Shown here one piece after another: positions 1-6,439 of a stretch of 7,241 bases of DNA. A program made the position numbers and the translations under genes. The notes beneath the pieces were generated by a model. The model was given only the letters and a program-made list of their open reading frames with translations, searched no databases and was not told the DNA's origin. This DNA is from an uncultured bacterium (GTDB lineage Bacteria; Patescibacteriota; Patescibacteriia; Patescibacteriales; UBA12465), in the NCBI GenBank assembly GCA_903904095.1, contig CAIVBF010000037.1, positions 1 to 7,241 on the forward strand, given 5' to 3'. Numbering within the stretch: position 1 is the stretch's first letter; each line of letters begins with the position of its first letter.

Positions 1-515
1 CCAACGTTGCCACTATTTATATAATTATTACCAGCACCCGAACCTGAAATCAATCGCACGGTCTCAATCCCGTTTTCAAATAATTTCATTACGGCCCCAT
101 TTGCTCCTGTGGTATAAGGTCCAATATCAAATATAGTTTGCCGTGTTCCTAATACTCCTTGTTTAGTATCAATTCTTAAACCACCCGTTCCAGTCATATC
201 TCCATCTAGTCCACTAATATGTAACCTTCTAGCATCTGGATTCGTCGTCCCAATCCCGACATTACCCGCCTTATCAATAAAAAATTTATCAAAGAAATAT
301 GGTGAGGTCGTTGGATCATATGTCTGAAGCCAGAGTAAAAAATTATCCGTTTCGCCGCTAATCGTCTTGCCGTTCATAATACCGTCAATAGCCAGAGCCG
401 CCTTTGAATTTGCGAACAAGAAAAAACTCATCATTATCGTGATGCCGAAAACAAAAACTCCCGACGCTTTAGAGCGCTTAACTTCGTTTTGTTTTTTGCC
501 GATTCGTAAACTCAT
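1..515 (-). CDS. Secreted VGIG-repeat surface protein, N-terminal part (runs off left edge)
   Basis: The open frame reads from ATG at 515-513 to the window edge, giving 171 residues plus two bases. An in-frame TAA lies 12 bases upstream of the ATG, so no longer start exists. Residues 1-42 form a signal peptide: a basic n-region (K7, K8, K13, R14, K16), a hydrophobic core at about 19-35, and a likely cut after ALA at 40-42. The mature part carries one complete repeat motif, GNVGIGTTNP, at 84-93. The last visible residues (NSGNV) probably begin a second. The same motif recurs 16 times in the protein at 1448-6391, so the two are paralogous in architecture. Such repeats occur in long fibre or adhesin-like proteins of Patescibacteria and in phage tail fibres. 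A surface role is inferred; the C-terminal domain is outside the window. The start lacks a clear Shine-Dalgarno. A promoter is predicted at 557-585. Confidence 0.85.
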   Translation of the reverse strand, partial: MSLRIGKKQNEVKRSKASGVFVFGITIMMSFFLFANSKAALAIDGIMNGKTISGETDNFLLWLQTYDPTTSPYFFDKFFIDKAGNVGIGTTNPDARRLHISGLDGDMTGTGGLRIDTKQGVLGTRQTIFDIGPYTTGANGAVMKLFENGIETVRLISGSGAGNNYINSGNV

Positions 516-556
516 TTTTAGATTTTATTTCCGCTTGAGAATTAAAATATGTAATA

Positions 557-585
557 ATTATCTCATACTTTAACTACCCGCGCAA
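557..585 (-). promoter_or_regulatory. Predicted sigma-70-type promoter for the secreted protein at 1-515
   Basis: On the minus strand an extended -10, TGA-GATAAT (hexamer at 557-562, 5/6 to TATAAT), lies 17 bp downstream of TTGCGC (580-585), which keeps only the TTG of the -35 consensus. Transcription would start near 550 and leave a leader of about 35 nt before the ATG at 515. No hairpin terminator separates it from the upstream gene at 612-1187, so read-through is also possible. Confidence 0.5.
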
Positions 586-611
586 TGAAATTAATTCCCT
601 ATTTTTTATTT

Positions 612-1187
612 TTATTTTGTAATGATAAGAGTTCCGGAAGCTGTCGTATTTTCCCCGCAAACATCACAGTAATAAGTAAAATTTCCCGTTTCACCCGCAT
701 GGAATCCGAGTACTTTTGTTTCTCCTTTTTTAGCGACTTGTCTCATATTATAACTCGGAAAAACAATACTATAATCATTATCAACCGCCGTGAAATTTAT
801 CATCATGGTGTCCCCCGATTTGCCGATTATTTTTGATGGCGTAAACTTTCCGCCCTCCGCCCTGATATCAAAATTTCTTAAACTGCTAACCGCGCCCGGT
901 GCTGACGGAACAACTAAAGTCGGAACTGCAATTTCTTTTTTTTGTTCAACCGTTAAAGTCTGATCATTCATTGTCGGAACAACAATATTTTTTGGCACTT
1001 CTGTTTTAAATTTATCCGGTGAACTTGTACTCTTTGTAACTACTAACGCTTCTTCGGAAATATTATTAACAAGTTCGGGATTATTAACCGGCGTATTTTT
1101 TTTAGTCTGATAATCTTTAAAAATCAAAGCCAATAATAAAAGAACGACTAGTGTACCGAATATTATAAATGCTTTTTCCTTATTCAT
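612..1187 (-). CDS. Membrane-anchored cupredoxin-fold protein with degenerate copper site
   Basis: This 191-residue protein has a short basic N-terminus and one hydrophobic segment at about 6-23, which is an uncleaved anchor or signal. A polar Thr/Ser/Pro/Asn-rich linker follows to about residue 100. The C-terminal domain (about 105-190) has a cupredoxin-like beta pattern ending in YYCDVCG and GTLIITK. By eye it resembles the CuA domains of NosZ and cytochrome oxidase subunit II (a His near 'DVTH', then YYC...C...H...M). Here the first His position is Tyr139, the cysteines are spaced CxxC (174, 177) instead of CxxxC, and the following His and Met are missing. The fold call is fairly secure, but copper binding is doubtful. 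CxxC may form a disulfide or bind another metal. The start is the ATG at 1187, just before the hydrophobic segment, without a clear Shine-Dalgarno. I find no convincing promoter of its own. The gene may be reached by read-through from 1448-6391. Confidence 0.8.
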   Translation of the reverse strand: MNKEKAFIIFGTLVVLLLLALIFKDYQTKKNTPVNNPELVNNISEEALVVTKSTSSPDKFKTEVPKNIVVPTMNDQTLTVEQKKEIAVPTLVVPSAPGAVSSLRNFDIRAEGGKFTPSKIIGKSGDTMMINFTAVDNDYSIVFPSYNMRQVAKKGETKVLGFHAGETGNFTYYCDVCGENTTASGTLIITK

Positions 1188-1229
1188 ATTTTCTTTAGAA
1201 ACAATTTAAATAATTTTTATCAACGCTTT

Positions 1230-1237
1230 GCTATAAT
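1230..1237 (+). promoter_or_regulatory. Extended -10 promoter element P1, upstream of the tRNA-like RNA
   Basis: TGC-TATAAT is a perfect extended -10 (hexamer 1232-1237). There is no recognisable -35 at 16-18 bp; the sequence there is A+T-rich. The predicted start falls at about 1244-1246, which is where the 10-bp helix of the downstream RNA begins. The 11-mer TTTGCTATAAT (1227-1237) recurs at 1351-1361. Confidence 0.5.
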
Positions 1238-1245
1238 GCTTTTAA

Positions 1246-1318
1246 TGTGGGCCCGGCTAGGTAGCATGGCTGTTCTTAACAAACTATCCTTCGGAGTTCA
1301 ATTCCCCGCGGGTCCACA
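1246..1318 (+). ncRNA. tRNA-like RNA element, Lys(CUU)-like, with collapsed D-arm
   Basis: TGTGGGCCCG (1246-1255) pairs with CGGGTCCACA (1309-1318) in a 10-bp helix with one G-U. Its inner 7 bp (1249-1255 with 1309-1315) sit exactly where a tRNA acceptor stem would. Immediately 5' of the 3' strand is a T-arm: stem 1292-1296/1304-1308 with 4 of 5 pairs, including the G53-C61 equivalent, and the canonical 7-nt loop TTCAATT. A loop TTCTTAA at 1273-1279 would place anticodon CTT (Lys) with U33 and A37. Against a functional tRNA: only 3 of 5 anticodon stem pairs form, U8 is absent, the D-arm is reduced to GCT-AGGT-AGC (1256-1265), the body is only 67 nt from 1249 to 1315, CCA is not encoded, and the discriminator A1316 is paired. 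It could be a decayed tRNA, a tRNA mimic, or an unrelated structured RNA. The fold is better supported than the identity. Confidence 0.45.
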
Positions 1319-1378
1319 GGGGCTAGCCGAGTTTGACGGAGAAAAAATAATTTGCTATAATTACTAATGTTAAGAACA
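1271..1378. repeat. 11-bp inverted repeat TGTTCTTAACA / TGTTAAGAACA
   Basis: 1271-1281 is the exact reverse complement of 1368-1378. Each arm also has dyad symmetry of the form TGTT-N3-AACA. The left arm spans the anticodon-like loop of the tRNA-like element. The right arm sits on the predicted start site of the small RNA. It could be an RNA-RNA contact or a pair of operators; the sequence alone does not decide. Confidence 0.55.
1333..1361 (+). promoter_or_regulatory. Near-consensus sigma-70 promoter P2 for a small RNA
   Basis: TTGACG (1333-1338, 5/6 to the -35 consensus), a 17-bp spacer, then TATAAT (1356-1361, 6/6) with an upstream TGC extension. This is the best promoter match in the window and points away from all protein genes. 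The predicted start is about 1366-1368, with a terminator about 70 nt downstream. Confidence 0.75.
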
Positions 1379-1436
1379 TCTAAACAAAATGCTATCCTGT
1401 AAGGTAATAAATTCCTCCGTAAATCGGGGGTTTTTA
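1367..1436 (+). ncRNA. Predicted ~70-nt small RNA, family not recognised
   Basis: This RNA is defined by promoter P2 at its start and an intrinsic terminator at its end, with no credible ORF between. It would begin with a small hairpin, ATGTT-AAG-AACAT (1367-1379), then a largely unpaired A-rich middle, and end in the terminator hairpin. Its first part (1368-1378) is exactly complementary to 1271-1281 in the tRNA-like element upstream. Blocks TCTAAACAAA, CTATCCT and AATTCC match the upstream unit in the same order, so it may be a diverged tandem copy. It converges on the 3' end of the large gene on the other strand (stop at 1448). If termination is incomplete it would be antisense to that mRNA's tail. 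I do not recognise the family. Confidence 0.6.
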
Positions 1437-1439
1437 TTT
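1414..1439 (+). terminator. Intrinsic terminator of the small RNA
   Basis: CCTCCG (1414-1419) pairs with CGGGGG (1425-1430) around a 5-nt loop, six pairs with one G-U, followed by TTTTTATTT (1431-1439). Read on the minus strand, the same stem has a C-A mismatch and no good U-run, so it works mainly for plus-strand transcripts and only weakly, if at all, for the large gene ending at 1448. Confidence 0.75.
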
Positions 1440-1447
1440 GCCATTCC

Positions 1448-4400
1448 TTAATCCCTGACGCAGCGAACCGAAAAGCCGTAAGTATGAACATCCGCATATC
1501 TAGTAATGGTTGAATAACCAGAATTCATATATTTGCTGATTGCGTTAGCGCCGCTCGGTGTTGATGACCAGAAATAAGAACTACTGCCAAGACCGGGGAA
1601 TGTCCCATCGGTATTGCGATAACCCGTTAATTTAGCCGCGAACCCGACTAAATCATCACCAAGTCCAACTCCGCTGCCAACTCCGACGGCCTTTAACGAT
1701 TTACCGGCTCCATAAGTTCCGCCAGTATCTGTTCCACTATTATCCGCACAACGTTGCCAGCCGGTAACTGACATATTGCAAGCATATTGCGCATTCGGAC
1801 TAGCAATTACCCCTAAAATAGTCTTTTCTAGTTTGTTATATTCTGTGTCGCTCGGAATATGCCAACCGCTCGGACAAATTCCTCTCGCTCCCGAAACCAG
1901 TGATCCGCGCATCGCTTCATCCCAATTATATAAACCGCCATTAGCTAAACACTGGGCCGGGTCATTATTGTAGCACCATTTCTGAATTGTATTATCTGTT
2001 GTTGTCGGATTAGTTGCGCCCGAAGCTAACATCGTTCCAATATTAATATTTTCCGCCATCCAGCATTGTCCGCCGATTTGAACTGTGCCATAAGTCTGCC
2101 CCGCGTCATCGGTCATTAGCCCGCAATTTTTTTGATTTATCCAGCGAACACCGTCGCACAAATATGTCTGATCGGAGGTAGAATTATAGCGCAAGGTGCC
2201 GGAATGATTATTATCGCAAGTATCGGCCGTATCCCCAAATTTTAGAGCGCCGGCTACTTCTAATTTAGTAAATGGATTAGTTGTACCAACTCCCGTATTA
2301 CCACTATTTAAGGCCCAAATATTTCCGCCGACTGTTCCGCCCCATAAAGTTATTGAGCTAGTCGCGTTGCTGATTAATGTTTGAACAAGACCGTAATTAA
2401 CTAAGGCATAACTATCGGTCGCTAAATATGTGCTCGTAAAATTGTGTCCGGTTTTAGCCGAACCGGCTGGTGCTGCTCCAGCATTGCCGATTGAAAATGA
2501 ATCATTAGGCGCGCTTGTTCCGATACCGACATTGCCAGTATTTAGATTCCAGAATTGAATTAATTTATCTAAATTACCTACACCCGATCTACCATGTAAG
2601 CCAAATCCATGGACACTTTCATTCTCAATTTGAAACAGTGCTTCCGGCGTATTTGTTCCGCCCGAATTAGCTAAACGAAGCATTAATGAAGTCGGTGTGC
2701 CACTCGTATTTTTATCAATAGTAAGCATGTAATTAGGCCCCGCAGCGCCAATCCCAATATTACCATTATTAGATAAGACGAGTTGATTAGTATTTTGAGC
2801 TGTTGCCGAGTAAGTACTAAAATTTAAGTCAGTTGGAATAAAAGTTCCGGCCGCTCCGTTTTGCTGAGCAATAATTTTTGCGCCATAAGCAAAGGCATTT
2901 GAAGTATTGACACCTTGAAAATAAAATACCCCTTGATAATCACCGCTTAAAGTCGTTGTTAAATTTCCGAGCGTATTGTCGTGCGATCTTCTACTAAACC
3001 AATAATTTGAATTTCCGGCGGTTGCCGAATAAGTATCCGCATAGATAGCATTATCGCCCGCTGTTTTTACGACATTTAGAGGCCCGGCCGGATTAGTCGT
3101 TCCTATACCGACATTACCGTTATTTAAAATTGTTAAACGATCACTTCCCGCCGTTTGAAATTTAATACCGTAACCTTGATTATTTAAAGTAGTGTATCCG
3201 TTAGCGCCACTATATAATTGTAAAGTTGCGTAATTAGCCGCGCCGGAACTGCCCGAATAACCAACCCCTGAACCAATAACACTTGTTGGACTAATACCGA
3301 TATTACCGATTACTCCTAATTTTTCACTCGGCGTAGTTGTGCCGATACCGACATTCCCTGCTCCGGCTGTTCCATTGTAAATGCTGCCGTTTAATGCACC
3401 ATTCCATAAATTTCCAGCTACTAGAGAGCTGGTCGCATTTAAAATTAATGTTTGAACAAGACCGTAATTAACTAAAGCATAACTATCAGTCGCTAGATAT
3501 GTACTTGTATAATTATGTCCTGTTTTAGCCGATCCGGCTGGTGCCGCTCCAGAATTGCCGATTGAAAATGTATCATTAGGAGCAGTTGTGCCGATACCGA
3601 CATTGCCGCTAGTTAATACCGCCAACTTTGAATTAGCTACATATTCGCTAATGCCTCCAGAGGGGTCATAGCCAATACTATACATAGTTCCAGTATAGGG
3701 GACTCCGGCGTACCATTCAGCCGCCCCATCTGCTACAGATAATAAAATTCCTCTACCTCTATAATCCGTGTTACTTCTTAATTCCATAGCCGCGACATAA
3801 CTATCGGCAGAGTTACCCGTATTTCCATTAATGAGTAATTCTGTACGAGCAGCGCCTTCTATCGTCAATTTTCTGCTTGGTGTTGTCGTCCCAATTCCGA
3901 TGTTGCCAGTATTCAAGATGCTCATTATATTACCAGAACGAATATCGCCAGTTGTATTTGTGTTATAAGCGATTTCAAAGGTGCTTGCTGTATTTCTTCT
4001 CCCTATGGTCCAAGTATTAGATGATGTTTCATTGGTAAAATGAAGCATTTCGTCGGTTGAGCCATTTGAAGTAATTTTTATAGTTGAATTATTAGTATTA
4101 TCTAATTTCGCGACTGTTAACAAATTAATAGGATTCGTCACCCCAATACCGACGTTGCCACTGCCCAATAAAGTCATGGCTGTAGTGAAGTCAGTACCGT
4201 TGGCTGGCTCTAAATATAAATTACCTAAATTTGTACCCATGCCGCCTGCTCTAATTCTGGCATTTTTTGTTCCAGTAATACTGAGACCATGATAGAAACC
4301 GATAGACGCGCCAGTATCAGATCCTGCGCCGGGGTTCTGTAGATGAATGGCTTCGGCCGGAACATTATTAGCCGCTGCTGTAGTGATATGAAGAATGCTT

Positions 4401-6391
4401 TGCGGATTGGTATTTCCAATTCCAACATTCCCAGCGCCAGTTGTCCCGTTATAAATACTACCGTTCAAAGTACCATTCCATAAATTTCCGGCTACTAAAG
4501 AACTGGTTGCATTACTGATTAATGTCTGAACAAGGCCGTAATTAGCTAAAGCATAACTATCAGTCGCTAAATATGTACTCGTATAATTATGCCCGGTTTT
4601 AGCTGATCCGGCTGGCGCCGCTCCGGAGTTGCCGATTGAGAATGTATCATTAGGCACAGTTGTGCCGATACCAACATTTCCACTGCCTAATAAAGTCATG
4701 GTAGTAACACCGCCCGGAGTTAAAGTTATTTTATTGCCCACTGAAGAATAATTAGTTCTGATATCTAAAGAATTATTGGACGCTGAGGTAAAGGATATAT
4801 CCGCAGTTTGAACATCTCCTGAACCACCATTAGGGGTATCAAACTTAATAACTGCTGCCGCGTCTGTTGAAGTTGCCGACATGACATGAAGTTGCGCAAC
4901 GGGATTCGTCGTTCCAATTCCGATATTGCCACTTGCCGTATTAATAACCATCTTCGGAGAAAGAGTTGGGTTAGCATCTGTCGTTAAATTAGAAACAGCG
5001 CCACCAAATTCAATCTGGTCTCCAGTAGTTAAACCAAAATAAGAAAGATATTTATTAGCACTAGTATAATCACGAACCCAGTTAGTGCCATTATTGTGCA
5101 TACCCCAGGATATATAATGGCTACCCGAAGAGGTTTGTGATAATTTAGCATAATTTCCCCAAGCTATTTGATAACCGGAGCCCCAAGTACCGCTCCCAAC
5201 AATAGACATGGCCGGCATAGTTAAGGATGTCCCCGTTGCATTAATATCTAATTTAGCTAATGGATTAGTCGTTCCGATGCCGACGTTGCCGCCGCCTCCG
5301 GTGGTCATAAAAGTAAAATTACCATTAGCCGTGGAGCCAACAGTAGTTTGAAAATTCATGTTGCCATTAGAGGAATTATATAATTCAATTGAATTGTTAT
5401 GACTAGCATCAGAATAGTAACCAATCTTGTCATTAGTCGCCCCTAAACTTAATTTGTATTGTGGATTCGTCACTCCAATCCCGACATTACCGGTATTATT
5501 ACTCCAGATATTGGCCGTTGAAGTTCCGTTCCATAAACTGCTGGTTGAAAACTGTGAAATAATGGTCGCACTTGTACTAGCTAAAGCCGAATCTAAATAA
5601 CCCTTATTAATAACATCCTCTGATTGCGTAATCGTGGCCGTTCGCATTTTAATTAAACCCGTAGTATCTAAACTTGCTTGCGGATTAGTTGTTCCAATTC
5701 CGACGGAGCCGGCGGCATTAATACGCATTACTTCAACGGGGGTAGTGGCATGAGTTAAAAATCTTATACCATTTACAGACTGGGACCCTATTTCCATTCC
5801 CAGAAATGCTGTTCCTGACGTTCTAGCTAAACGCATATAGCCAGAGGCATTACCAGATGTATTATTTAACTGTAAATTATAACCAGAATAACCAACATTG
5901 TTAGTAGCATCAGCAAGAACATTGTATCCAATATTAGTATTAGTATTAACAGTCCCTAAATTTAAATCTAATTTAAATTGAGGATTAGTTGTTCCGATTC
6001 CTAAGTTAGATGGAAAACTATAATTACCGCCACCGGAAGCCGATCCAAAACTGCTTCCCGACCCGCCCATGACGTTTGCCGCATCAATAAATCCCGTAAA
6101 AGCACCACCAGAAAAATTAGTCGCATAGATTGGACCGTTAACATATAGACCGGAAGCTGGAGTTGAAGTTCCGATTCCTAAAGGACCGGTCATCGTCGCG
6201 CCGCCTGATTTATTTAAAAAATCTGAAGCGAGATTATTCCATTCCGCCGCTGTTAAAGTTCCGTTGTAAGCCTTGGAATAAGAGTTAAGATAAGCTGAAG
6301 CGTTTTTAACACTGCCTAAAAATAAAAAAGACCCGCTTAATAGTAAAACGGCTATAATAATTTTAAATTTCCCCGATCTAAATTCTAACAT
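1448..6391 (-). CDS. Giant secreted VGIG-repeat fibre protein with C-terminal FISUMP domain
   Basis: This 1647-residue protein starts at ATG 6391, and an in-frame TAA lies shortly upstream. Residues 1-33 are a signal peptide (R5, K8, K10, hydrophobic core at about 11-27, cut after ASA). Sixteen VGIG-type motifs (consensus GNVGIGTTNP) run from residue 71 to 1373, typically 60-110 residues apart, with Gly/Asn/Thr/Ser-rich beta-like spacers. Every fourth motif opens a similar longer module, with motif-end prolines at 237, 580, 938 and 1295. A small 'CDxxxxGxxxYN...CDGxxW' module (about 1390-1416) leads into a C-terminal domain (about 1421-1647) typical of the Fibrobacter succinogenes major paralogous domain. 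It has CPSGWHIP at 1506-1513, WSS at 1608-1610, the ending SVRCVRD, and eight Cys that could form four disulfides. No S74 chaperone domain is present. An extracellular fibre or adhesin displaying the FISUMP domain at its tip is inferred; the ligand is unknown. It has its own promoter at 6440-6468 and no clear Shine-Dalgarno. Confidence 0.9.
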   Translation of the reverse strand: MLEFRSGKFKIIIAVLLLSGSFLFLGSVKNASAYLNSYSKAYNGTLTAAEWNNLASDFLNKSGGATMTGPLGIGTSTPASGLYVNGPIYATNFSGGAFTGFIDAANVMGGSGSSFGSASGGGNYSFPSNLGIGTTNPQFKLDLNLGTVNTNTNIGYNVLADATNNVGYSGYNLQLNNTSGNASGYMRLARTSGTAFLGMEIGSQSVNGIRFLTHATTPVEVMRINAAGSVGIGTTNPQASLDTTGLIKMRTATITQSEDVINKGYLDSALASTSATIISQFSTSSLWNGTSTANIWSNNTGNVGIGVTNPQYKLSLGATNDKIGYYSDASHNNSIELYNSSNGNMNFQTTVGSTANGNFTFMTTGGGGNVGIGTTNPLAKLDINATGTSLTMPAMSIVGSGTWGSGYQIAWGNYAKLSQTSSGSHYISWGMHNNGTNWVRDYTSANKYLSYFGLTTGDQIEFGGAVSNLTTDANPTLSPKMVINTASGNIGIGTTNPVAQLHVMSATSTDAAAVIKFDTPNGGSGDVQTADISFTSASNNSLDIRTNYSSVGNKITLTPGGVTTMTLLGSGNVGIGTTVPNDTFSIGNSGAAPAGSAKTGHNYTSTYLATDSYALANYGLVQTLISNATSSLVAGNLWNGTLNGSIYNGTTGAGNVGIGNTNPQSILHITTAAANNVPAEAIHLQNPGAGSDTGASIGFYHGLSITGTKNARIRAGGMGTNLGNLYLEPANGTDFTTAMTLLGSGNVGIGVTNPINLLTVAKLDNTNNSTIKITSNGSTDEMLHFTNETSSNTWTIGRRNTASTFEIAYNTNTTGDIRSGNIMSILNTGNIGIGTTTPSRKLTIEGAARTELLINGNTGNSADSYVAAMELRSNTDYRGRGILLSVADGAAEWYAGVPYTGTMYSIGYDPSGGISEYVANSKLAVLTSGNVGIGTTAPNDTFSIGNSGAAPAGSAKTGHNYTSTYLATDSYALVNYGLVQTLILNATSSLVAGNLWNGALNGSIYNGTAGAGNVGIGTTTPSEKLGVIGNIGISPTSVIGSGVGYSGSSGAANYATLQLYSGANGYTTLNNQGYGIKFQTAGSDRLTILNNGNVGIGTTNPAGPLNVVKTAGDNAIYADTYSATAGNSNYWFSRRSHDNTLGNLTTTLSGDYQGVFYFQGVNTSNAFAYGAKIIAQQNGAAGTFIPTDLNFSTYSATAQNTNQLVLSNNGNIGIGAAGPNYMLTIDKNTSGTPTSLMLRLANSGGTNTPEALFQIENESVHGFGLHGRSGVGNLDKLIQFWNLNTGNVGIGTSAPNDSFSIGNAGAAPAGSAKTGHNFTSTYLATDSYALVNYGLVQTLISNATSSITLWGGTVGGNIWALNSGNTGVGTTNPFTKLEVAGALKFGDTADTCDNNHSGTLRYNSTSDQTYLCDGVRWINQKNCGLMTDDAGQTYGTVQIGGQCWMAENINIGTMLASGATNPTTTDNTIQKWCYNNDPAQCLANGGLYNWDEAMRGSLVSGARGICPSGWHIPSDTEYNKLEKTILGVIASPNAQYACNMSVTGWQRCADNSGTDTGGTYGAGKSLKAVGVGSGVGLGDDLVGFAAKLTGYRNTDGTFPGLGSSSYFWSSTPSGANAISKYMNSGYSTITRYADVHTYGFSVRCVRD
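2273..2506 (-). repeat. Long module copy C in the giant protein (residues 1296-1373)
   Basis: The module begins NDSFSIGNAGAAPAGSAKTG and ends at motif 16. Its first 50 or so residues are nearly identical to copies A and B. The tail (from about residue 1347) diverges and is 5 residues shorter. Confidence 0.85.
3329..3577 (-). repeat. Long module copy B in the giant protein (residues 939-1021)
   Basis: This 83-residue module begins NDTFSIGNSG and ends with a GNVGIGTTTP motif. It differs from copy A at only about five residues, yet the DNA differs at many third codon positions. Confidence 0.9.
4403..4651 (-). repeat. Long module copy A in the giant protein (residues 581-663)
   Basis: This 83-residue module begins NDTFSIGNSG and ends with GNVGIGNTNP. 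It starts 358 residues before copy B, which in turn starts 357 before copy C. A more diverged relative occupies about residues 238-310; it shares the 'LWNGT...I..N.TGNVGIG' ending. Confidence 0.9.
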
Positions 6392-6400
6392 TATTCGGAC

Positions 6401-6414
6401 AATAAAATTTTATT
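6401..6414. repeat. 14-bp perfect palindrome in the leader of the giant gene
   Basis: AATAAAATTTTATT is its own reverse complement. It lies 9 bases upstream of the ATG at 6391, between the predicted transcription start (about 6433) and the start codon. It is A/T only, so it may be chance or a weak operator. There is no Shine-Dalgarno in this leader for a hairpin to mask. Confidence 0.4.
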
Positions 6415-6439
6415 TTTTGACTACACTTTCTTATTTAAA

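Larger units (their letters stand above)
1227..1415 (+). repeat. Two diverged tandem units covering promoter and RNA
   Basis: Four to five short blocks recur in the same order. TTTGCTATAAT is at 1227 and 1351. TAATGT is at 1243 and 1365. TCTTAACAAA at 1274 corresponds to TCTAAACAAA at 1379 (9/10). CTATCCT is at 1284 and 1392. AATTCC is at 1300 and 1410. Offsets drift from 124 to 105 to 110, which implies small indels. One of them removes most of the segment that forms the 5' acceptor and D-arm region in the first unit. The blocks are short and A+T-rich, so common descent is likely but not certain. Confidence 0.45.

Noticed and set aside
367..836. Two plus-strand frames (367-573 and 585-836)
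   Set aside because: They lie opposite well-supported minus-strand genes (signal peptide gene and cupredoxin) and have compositions expected of shadow frames.
1271..1378. Integron attC-like recombination site (arms ending in TCTTAAC and GTTAAGA)
   Set aside because: The outer positions break the RYYYAAC/GTTRRRY consensus, the L boxes are not evident, no integrase gene is present, and the interval contains a strong promoter.
1367..1436. T-box riboswitch or leader peptide reading the AAG/CUU match
   Set aside because: No T-box sequence, no antiterminator, and no downstream gene on the plus strand; the RNA terminates before an oppositely oriented gene.
1389..1450. Small ORF starting ATG at 1389
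   Set aside because: There is no ribosome site, and the frame runs through the terminator stem and past the expected RNA end.
1276..1497. Minus-strand 73-residue frame crossing the spacer and the end of the giant gene
   Set aside because: It overlaps the giant gene in another frame, runs antisense through the tRNA-like and small RNA region, and has no recognisable protein features.
1776..4977. Further frames inside the giant gene (1776-1973 plus; 4225-4428 and 4765-4977 minus)
   Set aside because: They are alternative frames of the repeat-coding DNA, with no domain, start signal or conservation argument.
1448..6391. Prophage tail-fibre gene
   Set aside because: The VGIG repeats recall tail fibres, but there is a signal peptide, a FISUMP C-terminus, its own promoter, and no phage genes nearby.
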